From NCBI GenBank assembly GCA_020636995.1, contig JACJWU010000001.1:496001-560000 (forward strand): DNA of 64,000 bases. The letters run 5' to 3'. Every line of letters begins with the position of its first letter. Position 1 is the first letter of the stretch. Positions 43,634 to 52,442 of this stretch are shown in pieces. Source of the DNA: Actinomycetota bacterium. GTDB taxonomy: Bacteria; Actinomycetota; Actinomycetes; S36-B12; UBA10799. The position numbers were made by a program, and so were the translations under genes. The notes beneath the pieces were generated by a model. The model was not told the DNA's origin and made no database searches. It was given only the letters and a program-made list of their open reading frames with translations.

Positions 43634-45181
43634 TCAGCGGATCCGTGCGCAGGCTTTCGGTCCGCGCACGGGTAGCCCGCCCAGCCTGTCCACCTGACCC
43701 GCGATCGCCTGGCCTGCGGCCCAGCCGGAGGCCCGCACATCCCCGTAGGTCAGCACGCGCTGGCGGGCAGGAGCGCGCAACGCCGAATACGGCGATCCGG
43801 TCGCGACCCACACGTCGGCAGCGCCGGGCGATCCCGACGACACCACGACGCGGGTCGGCCCGGAACCGACGCCTGCGGCCCGCAGACCCTGCCGCACACC
43901 TTGGGCCACCGGGCCGGCGCCCACCACCGTGGCTCCTCGCGCCACCAGGTTCCGGCAGGCCCCAAGCACCGTGATCCCCGCCGCCGCTGTGGCGCGGGCG
44001 ATCTTGCGTGTTGACTTCTTCGACGGTGCAGCCGGGTAGCGCGGCTTCGACGTGAGCAGGCCGAGCCGCTCCTTGGCCTCGAGCACGTGCACCACAGCCT
44101 CGCGGACACGGGCATTGGACAGCACCGATCCCCCGGCAGCCCTGCGGACCTGCGCCACCGCAGCACCTGGGTCGTTGGGCATCAGCAGCACATCGCTGCC
44201 GGCCGCGATCACGTCGCGGTAGAGGTCAGGCCTGTCGGCCACCGCGCCCATGCCCAGGGAGTCGGTCACGACGAGACCGTCGAAACCCATGTCCTGCCGA
44301 AGCAGTCCGGTCACGATCTTCTTCGACACCGTCGCCGGGCGGTCATCCACAGCCGGCACGGTCACATGCGCAACCATGACTGCGGGGACCCCCGCTTCGA
44401 TCGCGTCACGGAACGGGGGCAGGTCGACGCGATTCATGACCGCACGTGAGTGGGTGACCTCGGCCAGGCCCAGATGACTGTCCGTGGCCGTGTCCCCGTG
44501 CCCCGGGAAGTGCTTGGCAGTGGACAGCACATTGGCGGAATCAAACCCCACCACCTGCGCGGCCACCGCATCGCCCACCACCCCCGGGAAGGCGCCCGGC
44601 GACCGGATCCCGATCACCGGGTTGCTGGGGCGCACGTTGACGTCGGCCACCGGCGCGAAATCGATGTTCACCCCACCCGCGGCCAGCCAGCGTCCAGTGA
44701 GGTCCGCGGTCTGCTGCGCGGCGCGCTGCCCGGTGTCGCGGTCACCGGCCACCGCGGCACCGAGCACCATGGCGCCGGGCAACGTCACCGGCATACGCAT
44801 CCTGCGCACCAGCGTTCCGTTCTCCTGGTCCGCCCCGATGAGCAGCGGTGGCAGTCCAAGGGCACGCGCCTGCACCTGCGCCGCCTTCACGACACGGGCC
44901 CACTGCGCCGCCGTGCCGGGCGCCATGATGATCAGGCCACCGGGACGGGTCTGGCGGACCAGGGCTCGTGCCGCGGCCGGGTCCAGGGACCCCACAGGTG
45001 GCATCAGCATCTGCCGGACCCGGTCCTGCGCCGACAGGTCCGCGTACACGGACTCCACCACGGACGAGGTCCGTACCGCTTCGTCCGGCGGCGTGGACGG
45101 CACGGCCGCCTGTGGTGCCGGACTGGCCGAACATGCCGCGCTCAACGACACGGCAGCGGCCAGAACCAGCGATCTACGCAC
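43634..45181 (-). CDS. NagZ-like beta-N-acetylhexosaminidase, probable lipoprotein (GH3)
   Basis: A protein of about 515 aa exported by an N-terminal signal (VRRSLVLAAAVSLSAAC); the Cys after SAA suggests a lipoprotein, though Ser at -3 is not ideal. The GH3 domain holds the NagZ loop KHFPGHGDTATDSH (acid/base His-Asp dyad) and the nucleophile in VVTDSLGM. It would remove N-acetylglucosamine from muropeptides outside the membrane. A small C-terminal domain (about 380-515) follows. The start is uncertain: GTG 45181 or GTG 45190. Confidence 0.85.
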   Translation of the reverse strand: MRRSLVLAAAVSLSAACSASPAPQAAVPSTPPDEAVRTSSVVESVYADLSAQDRVRQMLMPPVGSLDPAAARALVRQTRPGGLIIMAPGTAAQWARVVKAAQVQARALGLPPLLIGADQENGTLVRRMRMPVTLPGAMVLGAAVAGDRDTGQRAAQQTADLTGRWLAAGGVNIDFAPVADVNVRPSNPVIGIRSPGAFPGVVGDAVAAQVVGFDSANVLSTAKHFPGHGDTATDSHLGLAEVTHSRAVMNRVDLPPFRDAIEAGVPAVMVAHVTVPAVDDRPATVSKKIVTGLLRQDMGFDGLVVTDSLGMGAVADRPDLYRDVIAAGSDVLLMPNDPGAAVAQVRRAAGGSVLSNARVREAVVHVLEAKERLGLLTSKPRYPAAPSKKSTRKIARATAAAGITVLGACRNLVARGATVVGAGPVAQGVRQGLRAAGVGSGPTRVVVSSGSPGAADVWVATGSPYSALRAPARQRVLTYGDVRASGWAAGQAIAGQVDRLGGLPVRGPKACARIR

Positions 45182-45283
45182 AAACTCCACCCTAGGCTTG
45201 GCACAATGGTCCTGGTGCACGGCTCACCCAACGCCGTCACCACCGTCGTACGGTCACCCCGATCGACCAGGAGGAAACCACCC

Positions 45284-46714
45284 ATGAGCGTTCTCTCGCA
45301 GGTGCTCGAACCCCTCGGCGTCACCGCCGCATCCGACCAGGCAGCCGACGTTGTCATCCTGCACCACGTCCCGGATCCGGAGCTGCTCGAGCAACTGCGC
45401 TCCGGCACCACGGTCGTGTGCACGAGTTCGCCGGACGTGCTCGCGGCCTTGGGCGTGACGACCCACCCGCTTCCCGCCCGCCCTTCGCACGACCCGCTGG
45501 TCGCTGACCCGGTCTACACGGTGCGCGGTGCAGATGTCGAGTTCCCGCTCTCCGGCGCCATCGGCATCGAGTGCGACGAGGTCTGGGCCACCGCCGACGG
45601 CATCCCGGTCGCCGGGAGGGTCGACGGACTGTCTGTGCTCGCGGGCCGCTGGGAGGACGCCATCGCCGACGAGAACGGGGCCCTGTTCTGGGCCAGGACT
45701 GTCCTCGGAAAGGCCGACCCGGCGGTCGAAGAGATGCTGAACACGGTCCTCACGACTCCCGGACCGCATGTGGACCACCCTGCGGTGGACGTCATCGACG
45801 GCTCGTCCTGGCAGCCGCCGGCCGCACCGCAGGACCCCATCAACTCCTCGGACTTCCTGCGTGCAGTGGCACATGCGGGAAGGACGTTGCCAGGCCCGAT
45901 CTATGACGCTCTCGTGGACTTCGTCGACGATGCCCCAGCAGCGGGAGCTCTGCTGCTGAAGAACATGCCACTGGGCGATCTGCCGCCGACCCCCGAGGAC
46001 CCGCTGCTGGCCGATAAGGCCGATCAGGTCTCCGAATTCTCGTTGCTGACGGTGGGCCGAGTCCTGGGTCGCCCGGTGGGCTACCTGCCCGAACACGGCG
46101 GCGACGTGGTCCAGAACATCTCGCCCACCCGGCGTAACGCGGACCGGCAGGTCTCCACCTCCAGCAAGTCGATGCTCGAGTTCCACACCGAGGCCGCGTT
46201 CCACCCGCACCGCCCACGCTACCTGCTGCTGCTGTGCCTGCGCGGCGATCCCTCGGCGGCCACCACCCTGTGCAGCATCGCGGCTGTGATCGACACCTTG
46301 TCGCCGCGCTCGCGGGCCGTGCTGTTCCAGCCTCGGTTCACCACCGGCATCGACGAGTCGTACGCAGGCGGACGCTCCAGCGCGCGCTCCGTCCAGCGGC
46401 CCGTGCTCTACGGCGATCCGGAGTCCCCGAAGATGTGGCTGGACGCCGACCTCATGCAGGGCACCGATCCGATCGCTCAACAGGCCCTCGAAGAACTGGC
46501 ACGTCTGGTTCGCGAGAAAGCGACCGGTGTGACCCTGGAGGCCGGCGACCTGCTGGTCGTCGACAACGACATCGCCGTGCACGGCCGGACCCCGTTCACG
46601 CCGCGGTTCGACGGCACCGACCGGTGGCTGCAACGGACGTTCGTGGTCGCCGACCACACAGCGGCTGATGGCTCTCGCAGTGGCCGCGTGATCACCACGC
46701 GCTTCATCGCCTGA
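45284..46714 (+). CDS. clavaminate-synthase-like Fe(II)/2-oxoglutarate dioxygenase with extra N-terminal domain
   Basis: A 476-aa protein starting MSVLSQVLEPLGVTAASDQA with AGGAGG nine bases upstream. Residues about 180-476 form a TauD/clavaminate-synthase-like oxygenase: metal ligands H301-x-E303 (LEFHTEAAFH) and H433 (DNDIAVHGRTPF), and 2-oxoglutarate Arg near 451 (RWLQRTFV). The HTE motif is typical of VioC/AsnO-like amino-acid hydroxylases. Residues 1-150 form an additional domain with strands and a GIECDEVWATADGIPVAG segment that I do not recognise. The uridine phosphorylase gene follows 29 bp downstream with its own ribosome site, so the two are likely co-transcribed. Substrate unknown. 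Confidence 0.8.
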   Translation: MSVLSQVLEPLGVTAASDQAADVVILHHVPDPELLEQLRSGTTVVCTSSPDVLAALGVTTHPLPARPSHDPLVADPVYTVRGADVEFPLSGAIGIECDEVWATADGIPVAGRVDGLSVLAGRWEDAIADENGALFWARTVLGKADPAVEEMLNTVLTTPGPHVDHPAVDVIDGSSWQPPAAPQDPINSSDFLRAVAHAGRTLPGPIYDALVDFVDDAPAAGALLLKNMPLGDLPPTPEDPLLADKADQVSEFSLLTVGRVLGRPVGYLPEHGGDVVQNISPTRRNADRQVSTSSKSMLEFHTEAAFHPHRPRYLLLLCLRGDPSAATTLCSIAAVIDTLSPRSRAVLFQPRFTTGIDESYAGGRSSARSVQRPVLYGDPESPKMWLDADLMQGTDPIAQQALEELARLVREKATGVTLEAGDLLVVDNDIAVHGRTPFTPRFDGTDRWLQRTFVVADHTAADGSRSGRVITTRFIA

Positions 46715-46743
46715 CTCGCCTAAGGTCGTGGCAGGAGGCCACG

Positions 46744-47652
46744 ATGCACAGCGAGAACATCAACCATGCGTTCCTGGATCCGGTCGTCGCCGGTGACCAG
46801 GTCGACGTCTACTACCACTTCGGGCTCTCCAGCGCCGACCCCGTGATCGAACGACTGCGCGACGTACGGGCCATTGTGATGGCCGGCTCCGGTGCGCGCA
46901 TCGACGAGTTCGCCAGGACGTGGAGCCGCATGAACGGTGATGCGGAGATCACCGCCCTACCCAAGGAGGAACGTTTCGTCACCCGGTACTGCGCGGGCGT
47001 GCTGTTCGCCTCTCACGGTATGGGTATGCCCAGCGCCAGCATCGCCGTTCAGGAACTGATGCGCCTGGTCTACTTCCTCAAGCGCGGCGATCTGGACGCG
47101 CTGGCCGAGGTGTTCTGGGCGCGGGTCGGTACCAGCGGCGGGGTGGGCCTTCCCGGCGGAACGATCGTGGTCACCACGGAGGGTGTCATGGCCGATCTGC
47201 GTCCCTACCGGGTGCTCAACGGCGGCATGGGCGAGTACTGGTTCGACTCCACGTTCCCCCGCGATGTCGCTGAGGACATCGTGGCCGCCAACTCCAGCAG
47301 CGGCCTGAAAGTCGTCCTGGGCAAGACCGTGGCCGGAAACGAGTTCTTCCTGGAGCAGTTCCGCCTCGATGGTGCCGTCTGTATGGAGACGCCGGAGACC
47401 AAGATGGCCTGGCTGGAGTGGATACACGACAACGGCGTCCGCAACATCGAGATGGAGGGGGCCATGCTCGCGGGCTACCTCAACCACTGGGGATTCCCAA
47501 GGTTCGCCATGATCTGCTGCACCCTGCTCGATCGCCTTCAAGGCGACCAGGTGACGGCCACACCTGAGCAACTCGGCAAGTACAGCGACGATTCCGGGGC
47601 GGCTCTGATGGCCTACCTCACCTCGACGCTAGGGCCTTCAGGACCTGCCTGA
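46744..47652 (+). CDS. uridine phosphorylase, animal UPP1-like
   Basis: A 302-aa nucleoside phosphorylase (NP-I/UPase fold). SHGMGMPSASIAVQELMRLV, VGTSGGVGLPGGTIVVTTEG, FRLDGAVC and NGVRNIEMEGAMLAGYL line up with vertebrate uridine phosphorylase 1 as I recall it, more closely than with E. coli Udp. It would split uridine (or a modified uridine) with phosphate to uracil and ribose-1-phosphate. GGCAGGAGG stands upstream. Probable operon with the dioxygenase gene. The last 15 bases overlap the end of a small convergent gene. Confidence 0.85.
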   Translation: MHSENINHAFLDPVVAGDQVDVYYHFGLSSADPVIERLRDVRAIVMAGSGARIDEFARTWSRMNGDAEITALPKEERFVTRYCAGVLFASHGMGMPSASIAVQELMRLVYFLKRGDLDALAEVFWARVGTSGGVGLPGGTIVVTTEGVMADLRPYRVLNGGMGEYWFDSTFPRDVAEDIVAANSSSGLKVVLGKTVAGNEFFLEQFRLDGAVCMETPETKMAWLEWIHDNGVRNIEMEGAMLAGYLNHWGFPRFAMICCTLLDRLQGDQVTATPEQLGKYSDDSGAALMAYLTSTLGPSGPA

Positions 47653-47766
47653 GCCTTTCGCGCCACCGCCGCAACACACCGTGTAGCCGGTGGCGCACAG
47701 TCGCTCGAACTCCTCTTGCCGCCTTTGCTGCGCACGGGTCGGCTTGGGGGTCGGCTTGTCGGTCAT
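47638..47766 (-). CDS. small Cys-containing protein (42 aa)
   Basis: MTDKPTPKPTRAQQRRQEEF leads to a tail with CATGYTVCCGGGAKGSGRS. The ATG overlaps the stop of the DUF1232 gene (ATGA), so translation is probably coupled; this is the main support. It is basic and Lys/Arg/Pro-rich, then has three Cys (24, 31, 32) and a GGG run; a metal-binding or anchor role is possible but unproven. No family recognised. Its 3' end overlaps the uridine phosphorylase gene by 15 bp. Confidence 0.6.
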   Translation of the reverse strand: MTDKPTPKPTRAQQRRQEEFERLCATGYTVCCGGGAKGSGRS

Positions 47767-47966
47767 CGCGCCGGGGTCTCCACAGTGACGACCTGCGGCT
47801 TCTGCGCCGCGCGCAGGATGGTCGCGGCGATCAGGCCGAGGATGGCGGCGTCATCGGCGATACCGAGGGGCCCGGCGATGAGTTCAGGGATGAAGTCGAA
47901 CGGTGAGACGACGTACAGCAGTCCGGCGATGATGAGACCGACCTGTGTCTTCGAAAGGCGTGTCAT
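47763..47966 (-). CDS. DUF1232 (YkvA-like) small membrane protein
   Basis: A 67-aa protein with the DUF1232 pattern: LIIAGLLYVVSPFDFIPELI, then GIADDAAILGLIAATIL. One or two membrane segments are predicted. Function of the family is unknown. Coupled to the 42-aa Cys-containing protein downstream. A TTGTCA-like box on the minus strand upstream may be its promoter. Confidence 0.85.
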   Translation of the reverse strand: MTRLSKTQVGLIIAGLLYVVSPFDFIPELIAGPLGIADDAAILGLIAATILRAAQKPQVVTVETPAR

Positions 47967-48015
47967 GAGTCCAGTGTGAAAGACGTCTTGCCATTTGACA
48001 AGTGCAGGACGGGCC

Positions 48016-48750
48016 CTACTTCACAATCTCGCAGAATCCATAGCGATTGCCTCGATCCCACGCAGCTTGGCCGGGGACGTACCAGGTGCGCAAGGTCCAC
48101 CCCTTCTTGCGCAGCCGGTTGCATGCCTTCTGGGTTTTGCTCAGCATCCGATTCGTGCCGGGGTAGGCCTGCGAGTACGACTTCGGGATCCATACCTGGT
48201 GCGTCAGCCGGACCGCATCGGCCTTCTTGCACTTCATCCCACCCCACCCGCGCGGATTCAAGCAGACGTACGGCTTGAGGCCCAGCCCGCGCACCGAACC
48301 GGTACGCGATTGCGCCGCACTGAGCTTCTGGTTACGGCTCTGCCCGAGGCACACCGCCCACCGCTCGCCGCCGGCCCACTGCGCAGGAGTGGGCAACTGG
48401 ACATTGAGGCGGGCCGAGCGCGGCATGACGTAGTTCGCCTTGGGGTACTTGGACTTGGTGGTCGTCCAGACGTAGTCGATCGCCACGGTTTGACAGGCCT
48501 GGAACGCCCAGCCCTTCATCGACGCCGATCCATAGCCGGTGGCCGCGATGTCCGCCGGCAGCGTGACGGTCCCCAGCACCTCACCGTTGTGTGCGGTCAG
48601 ACAGTCCACAGTTGTTGCGGTGAACGCCGTGGCCACCCACTGCGTGCTGTCGTAGGTCAGGCACGTGCCCGTGGCAGGCGGGGCAGCGTGTGCCGGCGCG
48701 GCCGTCATCGCTGCGGTCAGGGCCACGCCGGCAGCCAGCGCGAACCTCAT
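48016..48750 (-). CDS. secreted protein with septum-formation-like domain
   Basis: A 244-aa exported protein; signal peptide MRFALAAGVALTAAMTAAPA with HAA cleavage site. The mature part has several Cys: GTCLTYDSTQ, TTVDCLTAHNGEVLGTVTLP, FQACQ, WAVCLG and later pairs. The first of these match the septum-formation domain seen in actinobacterial exported proteins; disulfides are likely. Its ATG overlaps the upstream gene's stop by one base (TGATG), so the two exported proteins are coupled. Confidence 0.75.
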   Translation of the reverse strand: MRFALAAGVALTAAMTAAPAHAAPPATGTCLTYDSTQWVATAFTATTVDCLTAHNGEVLGTVTLPADIAATGYGSASMKGWAFQACQTVAIDYVWTTTKSKYPKANYVMPRSARLNVQLPTPAQWAGGERWAVCLGQSRNQKLSAAQSRTGSVRGLGLKPYVCLNPRGWGGMKCKKADAVRLTHQVWIPKSYSQAYPGTNRMLSKTQKACNRLRKKGWTLRTWYVPGQAAWDRGNRYGFCEIVK

Positions 48751-49580
48751 CAGTACTCCTCAGGGTCGATGAACAGGGTGTCGATGAGTTCCGGGTTCCG
48801 CGCCCGTGCACACAGCCAGTCGTAGTCGCGTTTGGTGTCCCACCATTGCCCCATCAGCACCGGTCCACCCTGCACCGACGACACCCGGCACATGCGACGG
48901 GCGTCGGAGTAGTCGGTGTTCGACCAGGGATGCCCACCGGCCGTTCGCCACTCGGGCAGTCCGTAGCGGGCGGTGCCGATGATGTCCGCCCAGGGCCCCG
49001 GCGAGGTGTAGAACCCCACATCGAGACCGGCATCTCGATACCCCTTGAGCACACCGTCGAGGACGGCCTTGTTGTTCTTGCGATTGGACGTCCACGGCGC
49101 CACGGGATAGGGCTCCACATCCACCCACATGAAGGAGGAGTTCAGGCCGACGCGAGCCATCGTCGCGAGGTTGAACTCGGCCTGTGCGTAACCGGTGTTG
49201 CGCAACCGGTTCCGGCGCGTGGTGGCAGGCCAGGGACCCTCCTGGCCGTACGTGGCGATCTGCTTGCGCTTCGGGAACGTCGTCATGGCGTAGGTGCCGA
49301 TGTGCAATCCGCGCTTCTTCATCTTCCGGACCTGTCGCGCAATACACGGATTGGGGTAGAACCCCGGGCCGTTGGTCAAACCGATCACCACGAACTGCGC
49401 GTGCTTCTTGGGCAGCGGCTGGTCCTGCGTCCGGCGCGACGGGATCCCCATGCCCTTCGGGCAGTTCGGCCAGGAGATGTCGGCTCCCTTGCGCGGGGTC
49501 TCATCGACAGCCTGCGCGGGACCCGCGGCCGGGGCCGTCAGAGCGCCGAGCAGCACAACCAGCGCCATCAACCACTTCAC
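48750..49580 (-). CDS. secreted GH25/DUF1906-like protein
   Basis: A 276-aa exported protein starting at GTG 49580 (MKWLMALVVLLGALTAPAAG) with GGAGG eight bases upstream. The mature protein begins near GADISWPNCPKGMGIP and has FVVIGLTNGPGFYPNPCI, HIGTYAM, MWVDVEPYP and DVGFYTSPGPWADI. This resembles TIM-barrel lysozyme-like (GH25) or DUF1906 domains; acidic residues in the WVDVEPY strand could be catalytic. Cell-wall hydrolysis is inference. It is followed by the septum-formation-like gene. Confidence 0.65.
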   Translation of the reverse strand: MKWLMALVVLLGALTAPAAGPAQAVDETPRKGADISWPNCPKGMGIPSRRTQDQPLPKKHAQFVVIGLTNGPGFYPNPCIARQVRKMKKRGLHIGTYAMTTFPKRKQIATYGQEGPWPATTRRNRLRNTGYAQAEFNLATMARVGLNSSFMWVDVEPYPVAPWTSNRKNNKAVLDGVLKGYRDAGLDVGFYTSPGPWADIIGTARYGLPEWRTAGGHPWSNTDYSDARRMCRVSSVQGGPVLMGQWWDTKRDYDWLCARARNPELIDTLFIDPEEY

Positions 49581-49656
49581 TACAACAACCTCCGGCGTGT
49601 TTGCCCCAGGGTAACTCACGGTTCTCATACCCGGATGCGGCCGCTACGTTGGAAGC

Positions 49657-50496
49657 ATGTTCGGAGGGATCGAGACAGGTGGAACGAAGACCGTCTGCGC
49701 GGTAGGGGCGGACGGCGCTGTCGAGCATCGCGCGCAGTTCCCCACAGGTGAGGACGCCGACGCACTGGCCGACAGATGCGCGGAGTTCTTCGCGGCGCAT
49801 CCGGTGCGCAGCATCGGAGTCGGGACGTTCGGGCCGTGCGATCCCGATCCTGGATCTGCGACATACGGACACATCCTCAACACCCCCAAGCCGGGGTGGT
49901 CAGGCGTGGATCTGCTGGGCAAACTCGCCGCGCGGGTCGATGCCCCGATGGTGTTGACCACGGATGTCACCGCCGCGGCGATCGGGGAACAGCGTTACGG
50001 TGCGGGCCGCGGGAACCAGAACCTCGTGTACCTCACGATCGGGACGGGCGTGGGCGGTGGGGCGATCGTCGACGGACGCGTGTTGCACGGCAGAACGCAT
50101 CCGGAGATGGGCCACATCCTGATGCCCGACATCGCCACCGGCGGGGTGTGCCCGTACCACGGCGACTGCTTCGAAGGGCTCGCGTCGGGACCTGCGATGG
50201 CGGCCAGGGAGGGCCGACCCGCACAAGAGATCCCGGACGACGACCCCGCCTGGGACCTCGAGGCCCGGATCGTCGCTGCGGGTCTGCACTCCATCACCTG
50301 CACACTCAGCCCGCGGTGCATCATCGTGGGTGGCGGTCTCGGCAGCCGCTCGGCGCTGCACACCCTGCTCCCGGAATCACTCAGCCGCTCACTGGCCGGC
50401 TACGTGCCTGCACCACTGCTGGCGGCACCGGGACTGGGTGCCGACGCCGGCGTGATCGGAGCACTGACGCTGGCGCAGGATCACAGCCAGGGTTGA
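49657..50496 (+). CDS. ROK-family sugar kinase (fructokinase type)
   Basis: A 279-aa kinase. The N-terminal phosphate loop GIETGGTKTVCAVG, GTFGPCDPD, LTIGTGVGGG and the zinc motif H...GVCPYHGDCFEG with ASGPA identify a ROK sugar kinase. The HPEMGH...C-x4-C-type layout fits fructokinases (GmuE/ScrK). It converges with zwf, overlapping it by 16 bp. Substrate likely fructose or a related hexose; not certain. Confidence 0.85.
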   Translation: MFGGIETGGTKTVCAVGADGAVEHRAQFPTGEDADALADRCAEFFAAHPVRSIGVGTFGPCDPDPGSATYGHILNTPKPGWSGVDLLGKLAARVDAPMVLTTDVTAAAIGEQRYGAGRGNQNLVYLTIGTGVGGGAIVDGRVLHGRTHPEMGHILMPDIATGGVCPYHGDCFEGLASGPAMAAREGRPAQEIPDDDPAWDLEARIVAAGLHSITCTLSPRCIIVGGGLGSRSALHTLLPESLSRSLAGYVPAPLLAAPGLGADAGVIGALTLAQDHSQG

Positions 50497-51857
50497 TGCC
50501 ACCCGCCCCAGTGCGCGGTCATCGCCGCGGCCCGGGCAGGCCCCCAGCTGTCTTGGGCGTAGACCTCGATCGCCGGCGGCTCGTCGATCAACGGCTGCAC
50601 GATCCGCCACGTCTCCTCCACCGAATCCTGCCTGGTGAAGTTCGACTGATCGCCGCGCAGCGCGGCCGAGAGCAACTCCTCGTAGGGCGTGCGCCCGGCG
50701 CCGCCCTCACTCGCGAAGTCCATGTCGAGGTGGATCTCACGCAGACCTGAGTCGTCGGCATCGCGGGCATGCAGGACCATCGACGCACCGGCATCAGGAT
50801 CGATCCGCAGAACGAACTGGTTCGGTTGGCACCTGTGCTTGCCCTTCGCGAAGTGCAGCGTTGGCGCCCGCTGGAAGACGATCCGCACCTCGGTGACCTT
50901 CTCCGGCATGCACTTGCCGGCGCGCAGGAAGAACGGGACACCCTGCCACCGCCAGTTGTCGACGTACAACCGCAGGGCGACGTATGTCTCGGTTGTCGAG
51001 TCCGGGGCAACCCCCTCGACGTCGCGGTAGCCCTCGTACTGCCCACGCACGCAGTGCGCGGGATCGGCGTCCGGCATGGCTTGGAACACGTCCCACTTGC
51101 GGTCGTTGATGATGTCCAGCGAGGTCCCGGAGGGCGGTTCCATCGCCACCATGCTGAGCACCTGCATCAGGTGGTTCTGCACCACGTCGCGCAGGGCACC
51201 GACCGCGTCATAGAAGGATCCCCGGTCCGCGACGTCGAGATCCTCCGACATCGTGATCTGCACCGACGAGACATATTTCCGGTTCCAGACCGGGTCCAGC
51301 AGAGCGTTCGCGAACCGCAGATACATGATGTCCTCGACCGACATCTTCCCGAGGAAGTGGTCGATGCGGAAGATCTGGGATTCGTCTAAGTACTGGTGCA
51401 GGGTGTCGTTGAGTTCTTTGGCCGACTGCAGGTCATGACCGAAGGGCTTCTCGATCACCACTCTGGCGTTGTCGGTGAGGTCGACGTCGTGCAGGCCCTT
51501 GACGACCATCGCGAACAGCGACGGCGGAACCTCGAGGTAGAACGTGGGCGCAGTCGCAGCACCCATGGCCACCTTCAGCTTCTCGTACGTCGTCTCGTCC
51601 GCGAAGTCTCCTGAGACGTAGGAGAGCCGTCCGGCGAAGCGCTCGAAGACCTCGACGTCGATCGTGATCCCGGCGGCCTCGATCGACTCCCGTGCGTGTT
51701 GCCGCAAATGGTCCAGGGTCCAGTCGTCCCCGGCCACGCCGATGATCGGCACCTCGAGGGAGTTCGACAACTCCAACCGGTAGAGAGACTGCAGGGTCAT
51801 ACGTTTCGCGAGGTCACCGGTGATCCCGAAGACCACCAATGCGTCCGAGGCGCTCAT
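50481..51857 (-). CDS. zwf: glucose-6-phosphate 1-dehydrogenase
   Basis: A 458-aa NADP-dependent enzyme, the first step of the oxidative pentose phosphate pathway. The cofactor loop GITGDLAKRMTLQSLYRLE, the VIEKPFGHDLQSAKELN region and catalytic RIDHFLGKMSVEDIMYLRFA are intact. The start is ATG 51857 with AAGGGA upstream; longer in-frame starts overlap the divergent GNAT gene. Slightly shorter than the usual 480-510 aa. It stands alone with no gnd or opcA neighbour. Confidence 0.93.
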   Translation of the reverse strand: MSASDALVVFGITGDLAKRMTLQSLYRLELSNSLEVPIIGVAGDDWTLDHLRQHARESIEAAGITIDVEVFERFAGRLSYVSGDFADETTYEKLKVAMGAATAPTFYLEVPPSLFAMVVKGLHDVDLTDNARVVIEKPFGHDLQSAKELNDTLHQYLDESQIFRIDHFLGKMSVEDIMYLRFANALLDPVWNRKYVSSVQITMSEDLDVADRGSFYDAVGALRDVVQNHLMQVLSMVAMEPPSGTSLDIINDRKWDVFQAMPDADPAHCVRGQYEGYRDVEGVAPDSTTETYVALRLYVDNWRWQGVPFFLRAGKCMPEKVTEVRIVFQRAPTLHFAKGKHRCQPNQFVLRIDPDAGASMVLHARDADDSGLREIHLDMDFASEGGAGRTPYEELLSAALRGDQSNFTRQDSVEETWRIVQPLIDEPPAIEVYAQDSWGPARAAAMTAHWGGWHQPWL

Positions 51858-51966
51858 CCCGGATTCCCTTCCCGTGTCGACGGCCGCGTCGAGGCTGTTC
51901 GCGATCAGGCTATCGACGGTGGGGGGCGCTGCGCACATCTCCGGCGGCGGCGTACCCTCTGTAGCC

Positions 51967-52440
51967 ATGCTCGTGCGTCCTGCCGTCCCCGCCGACCTGC
52001 CCCTGTTGCTGGGATTCATCACCGAACTCGCGGAGTACGAGCGAGAACCGGATGCGGTCAAGGCAGACGCGGACGCGCTGGGCAGAGCGCTGTTCGCCGA
52101 CCGTCCGCACGTCTTCGCACACGTCGTGGAGATCGACGGCGAGGTGGTCGGCATGTCGATCTGGTTCCTGAACTTCTCCACGTGGGAGGGCACACATGGT
52201 GTCTACCTGGAGGATCTCTACGTCCGCCCGACCGCCCGTGGCAAGGGAGCCGGACGCGCCCTGCTACGAGCGCTGGCGGGGGTCTGCATCGACAACGGAT
52301 ACGCGCGGCTGGAGTTGTCGGTGCTCGATTGGAACCTTCCCGCCATCGGCTTCTACCGCACCTTGGGCGCGGTGGGGATGGACGATTGGACGGTCCAGCG
52401 GGTCACCGGCCCGGCACTGCGCGCACTGGCCGGGGCGTAG
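51967..52440 (+). CDS. GNAT N-acetyltransferase, diamine/spermidine type
   Basis: A 157-aa acetyltransferase. The acetyl-CoA loop is VRPTARGKGAGRALLRAL. FLNFSTWEGTHGVYLEDLYV closely follows the SSAT (spermidine/spermine N1-acetyltransferase) pattern, as does the ELSVLDWNLPAIGFYRTLGA strand. Start ATG 51967; no clear ribosome site, so leaderless translation is possible. Divergent from zwf; a palindromic repeat follows directly after its stop. Substrate uncertain. Confidence 0.85.
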   Translation: MLVRPAVPADLPLLLGFITELAEYEREPDAVKADADALGRALFADRPHVFAHVVEIDGEVVGMSIWFLNFSTWEGTHGVYLEDLYVRPTARGKGAGRALLRALAGVCIDNGYARLELSVLDWNLPAIGFYRTLGAVGMDDWTVQRVTGPALRALAGA

Positions 52441-52442
52441 TG

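Noticed and set aside
44450..45283. Long upstream extension of the dioxygenase reading frame
   Set aside because: It lies antisense to the NagZ-like gene, with no similarity; the ATG at 45284 has a good ribosome site.
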